Source: an uncultured Corynebacterium sp. (GTDB taxonomy: Bacteria; Actinomycetota; Actinomycetes; Mycobacteriales; Mycobacteriaceae). From it: a stretch of 7,581 nt of DNA. Position 1 is the stretch's first letter. Each line of letters starts with the position of its first letter. Shown piece by piece: positions 6,813 through 7,581 of this stretch. The stretch spans positions 1 to 7,581 of the forward strand of contig NZ_CAMIHD010000041.1 in NCBI RefSeq assembly GCF_946222835.1. Reading direction: 5' to 3'. The notes below the pieces were generated by a model that saw only the letters and a program-made list of their open reading frames with translations, searched no databases and had not been told where the DNA came from. The position numbers and the translations under genes are program-made.

Positions 6813-7526
6813 CTAATCGAGTCCAGGACGAGGTGCTTTCTGCTGAACTGATGGGGCAGTTTTTGTGACGGTCACGCCGTCCGTGCTCGCTTCGATTCCT
6901 GCTTCTGGCCACGCTGTCGTGAGCTCAAGAATGGCTTTCTTTATCTCGTTTCGGAAATCGCGCCGCTGGACTGCGGTGTTTAGTTGCTTGGTGGCGAAGT
7001 TGGCGGCGATCATCTCCCAGGTGAAGGTGTAGGCTTCGCGGTTGTTTTTTGCCAGCCAGTACTGTTTTACGGTGAGCCAGATGTAGAGGTCCATGGCTCG
7101 TGGTTTGTTGAGCTCGCGTAGGACGTTTAGGTCGATGGGGATGGGAGCTTCTGCAATGTGGCGGAAGAACTGTGGGGTGAGTACTAGTTCTGATTCCATG
7201 AAGCTGCCCTGGTTGGGGTCGCGGGAGTCGAACCAGAGGTTCCAGTCTTCCAGTATTTGGGTGTTGTGTCCGCGTGCGTGAATGCCGTCGTCGCTTTGGA
7301 CTGTGATGAAAGATCCTGCGATGCGTAGGAGTTGTTCGCGGATGTTTTTTAAGTTTCCGGTTGCTCCGCCGGTGCCGCGTCCGGTGACGCCGATTGCTTG
7401 AAGGAAGTGACTCATGGAGTGGCCTAACGGGATGCGTAGGGCTTCGTCGTGGGTGATATTGCCTTCTTTGAGGCGTCCTGCGTTAGCTACCGCGCGGGTG
7501 ATGATGTAGGCCATGATGAGGCGCGG
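6813..7526 (-). pseudogene. repA: 5'-truncated plasmid replication initiator, RepA_C family
   Basis: About 237 residues of a plasmid replication initiator remain, ending at TAG (6813-6815). Family features visible after the first native residues (PRLIMAYIITRAV) are: a GHSMSHFLQAIG segment with TGRGTGGATGN, then the REQLLR helix, and the C-terminal core PIPIDLNVLRELNKPRAMDLYIWL followed by FTWEMIAANF and a RRDFRNEIKKAI helix. These match the order of conserved blocks in RepA_C initiators, recalled from memory. Such proteins bind origin repeats and start plasmid replication. The frame stays open to the window edge, but codons above 7526 derive from an insertion-sequence end and read nothing RepA-like. 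The ATG at 7514 has no ribosome site and lies inside the conserved block, so it is unlikely to be the original start. The N-terminal part, probably 100 residues or so, is missing, and function is doubtful. Confidence 0.8.
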
Positions 7527-7581
7527 GGTGCTGTTGCAAAGTTGGGGCAGTAGGAAGAGCGACGTGAAATAATCACAGCCA
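7527..7581 (+). mobile_element. End of an IS6-family insertion sequence, continuing beyond the window
   Basis: GGTGCTGTTGCAAAGTT (7527-7543) closely resembles the terminal inverted repeats of the IS6 family: GGCACTGTTGCAAA in IS26, and GGTTCTGTTGCAAAGTT in the IS257/IS431 group. The remaining 38 bases show no RepA similarity and fit the short leader that precedes the transposase start codon in this family. The window ends before any transposase codon can be read, so the gene itself is not annotated. The element interrupts repA at 7526/7527. The eight bases AGGCGCGG (7519-7526) would be the target-site duplication if the insertion is simple. Confidence 0.72.

Noticed and set aside
6813..7514. 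An intact 233-residue RepA starting at the ATG at 7514
   Set aside because: The conserved block PRLIMAYI begins upstream of this Met, no ribosome site precedes it, and the region above 7526 is an insertion-sequence end. Truncation explains the short length better.
1..7581. tRNA, rRNA, CRISPR arrays or a riboswitch
   Set aside because: No tRNA-like cloverleaf, rRNA-like stretch or regularly spaced repeat was seen, and the only leader (6456-6518) is too short for a known riboswitch.

Overview
The window looks like accessory DNA from a Corynebacterium or close relative. Three things point there: a DtxR/IdeR-type iron box, a RepA_C-family plasmid replication gene, and fragments of IS481- and IS6-family insertion sequences. 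This is an inference from sequence style, not a database match. The repA remnant means the DNA is plasmid-borne or of plasmid origin.

Positions 111-6455 hold one compact five-gene operon on the minus strand. In transcription order it encodes: an ECF-type S component of the MptD/Trep_Strep type (5820-6455), an EcfT-like transmembrane coupling protein (5098-5823), a tandem two-domain ECF ATPase (3632-5101), and two fused TMD-NBD half-transporters (1876-3624 and 111-1883). The last two should pair as a heterodimer like YbtP/YbtQ or IrtA/IrtB. Genes overlap by 4, 4 and 8 nt or are 7 nt apart, so they are probably translationally coupled. A 19-bp DtxR-like box (6483-6501) just upstream of the first gene suggests repression when iron is plentiful. 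The likely cargo is therefore a ferric siderophore, haem or another iron complex. A perfect 7+7-bp inverted repeat abuts the box and could be a second operator. No substrate-binding lipoprotein or siderophore biosynthesis gene is present.

Positions 6519-7581 are a mosaic of mobile-element debris. The promoter region runs into a short, frameshifted C-terminal fragment of an IS481-family transposase on the plus strand (about 6578-6748). Next come a strong minus-strand terminator (6769-6795) and the 3' part of repA (6813-7526). repA is cut at its 5' side by what looks like the end of an IS6-family element (7527 to the window edge). Local replication from this repA is thus probably lost, so the DNA would rely on another replicon or lie in the chromosome.

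Working model: under iron limitation DtxR repression is relieved. The S-T-A module and the exporter-fold heterodimer are then made together and act in uptake, or in uptake plus processing or recycling, of one iron-containing compound. The same pairing of an ECF module with two exporter-fold ABC proteins is known, from memory, in streptococcal iron and haem loci such as the equibactin cluster and the sia operon.
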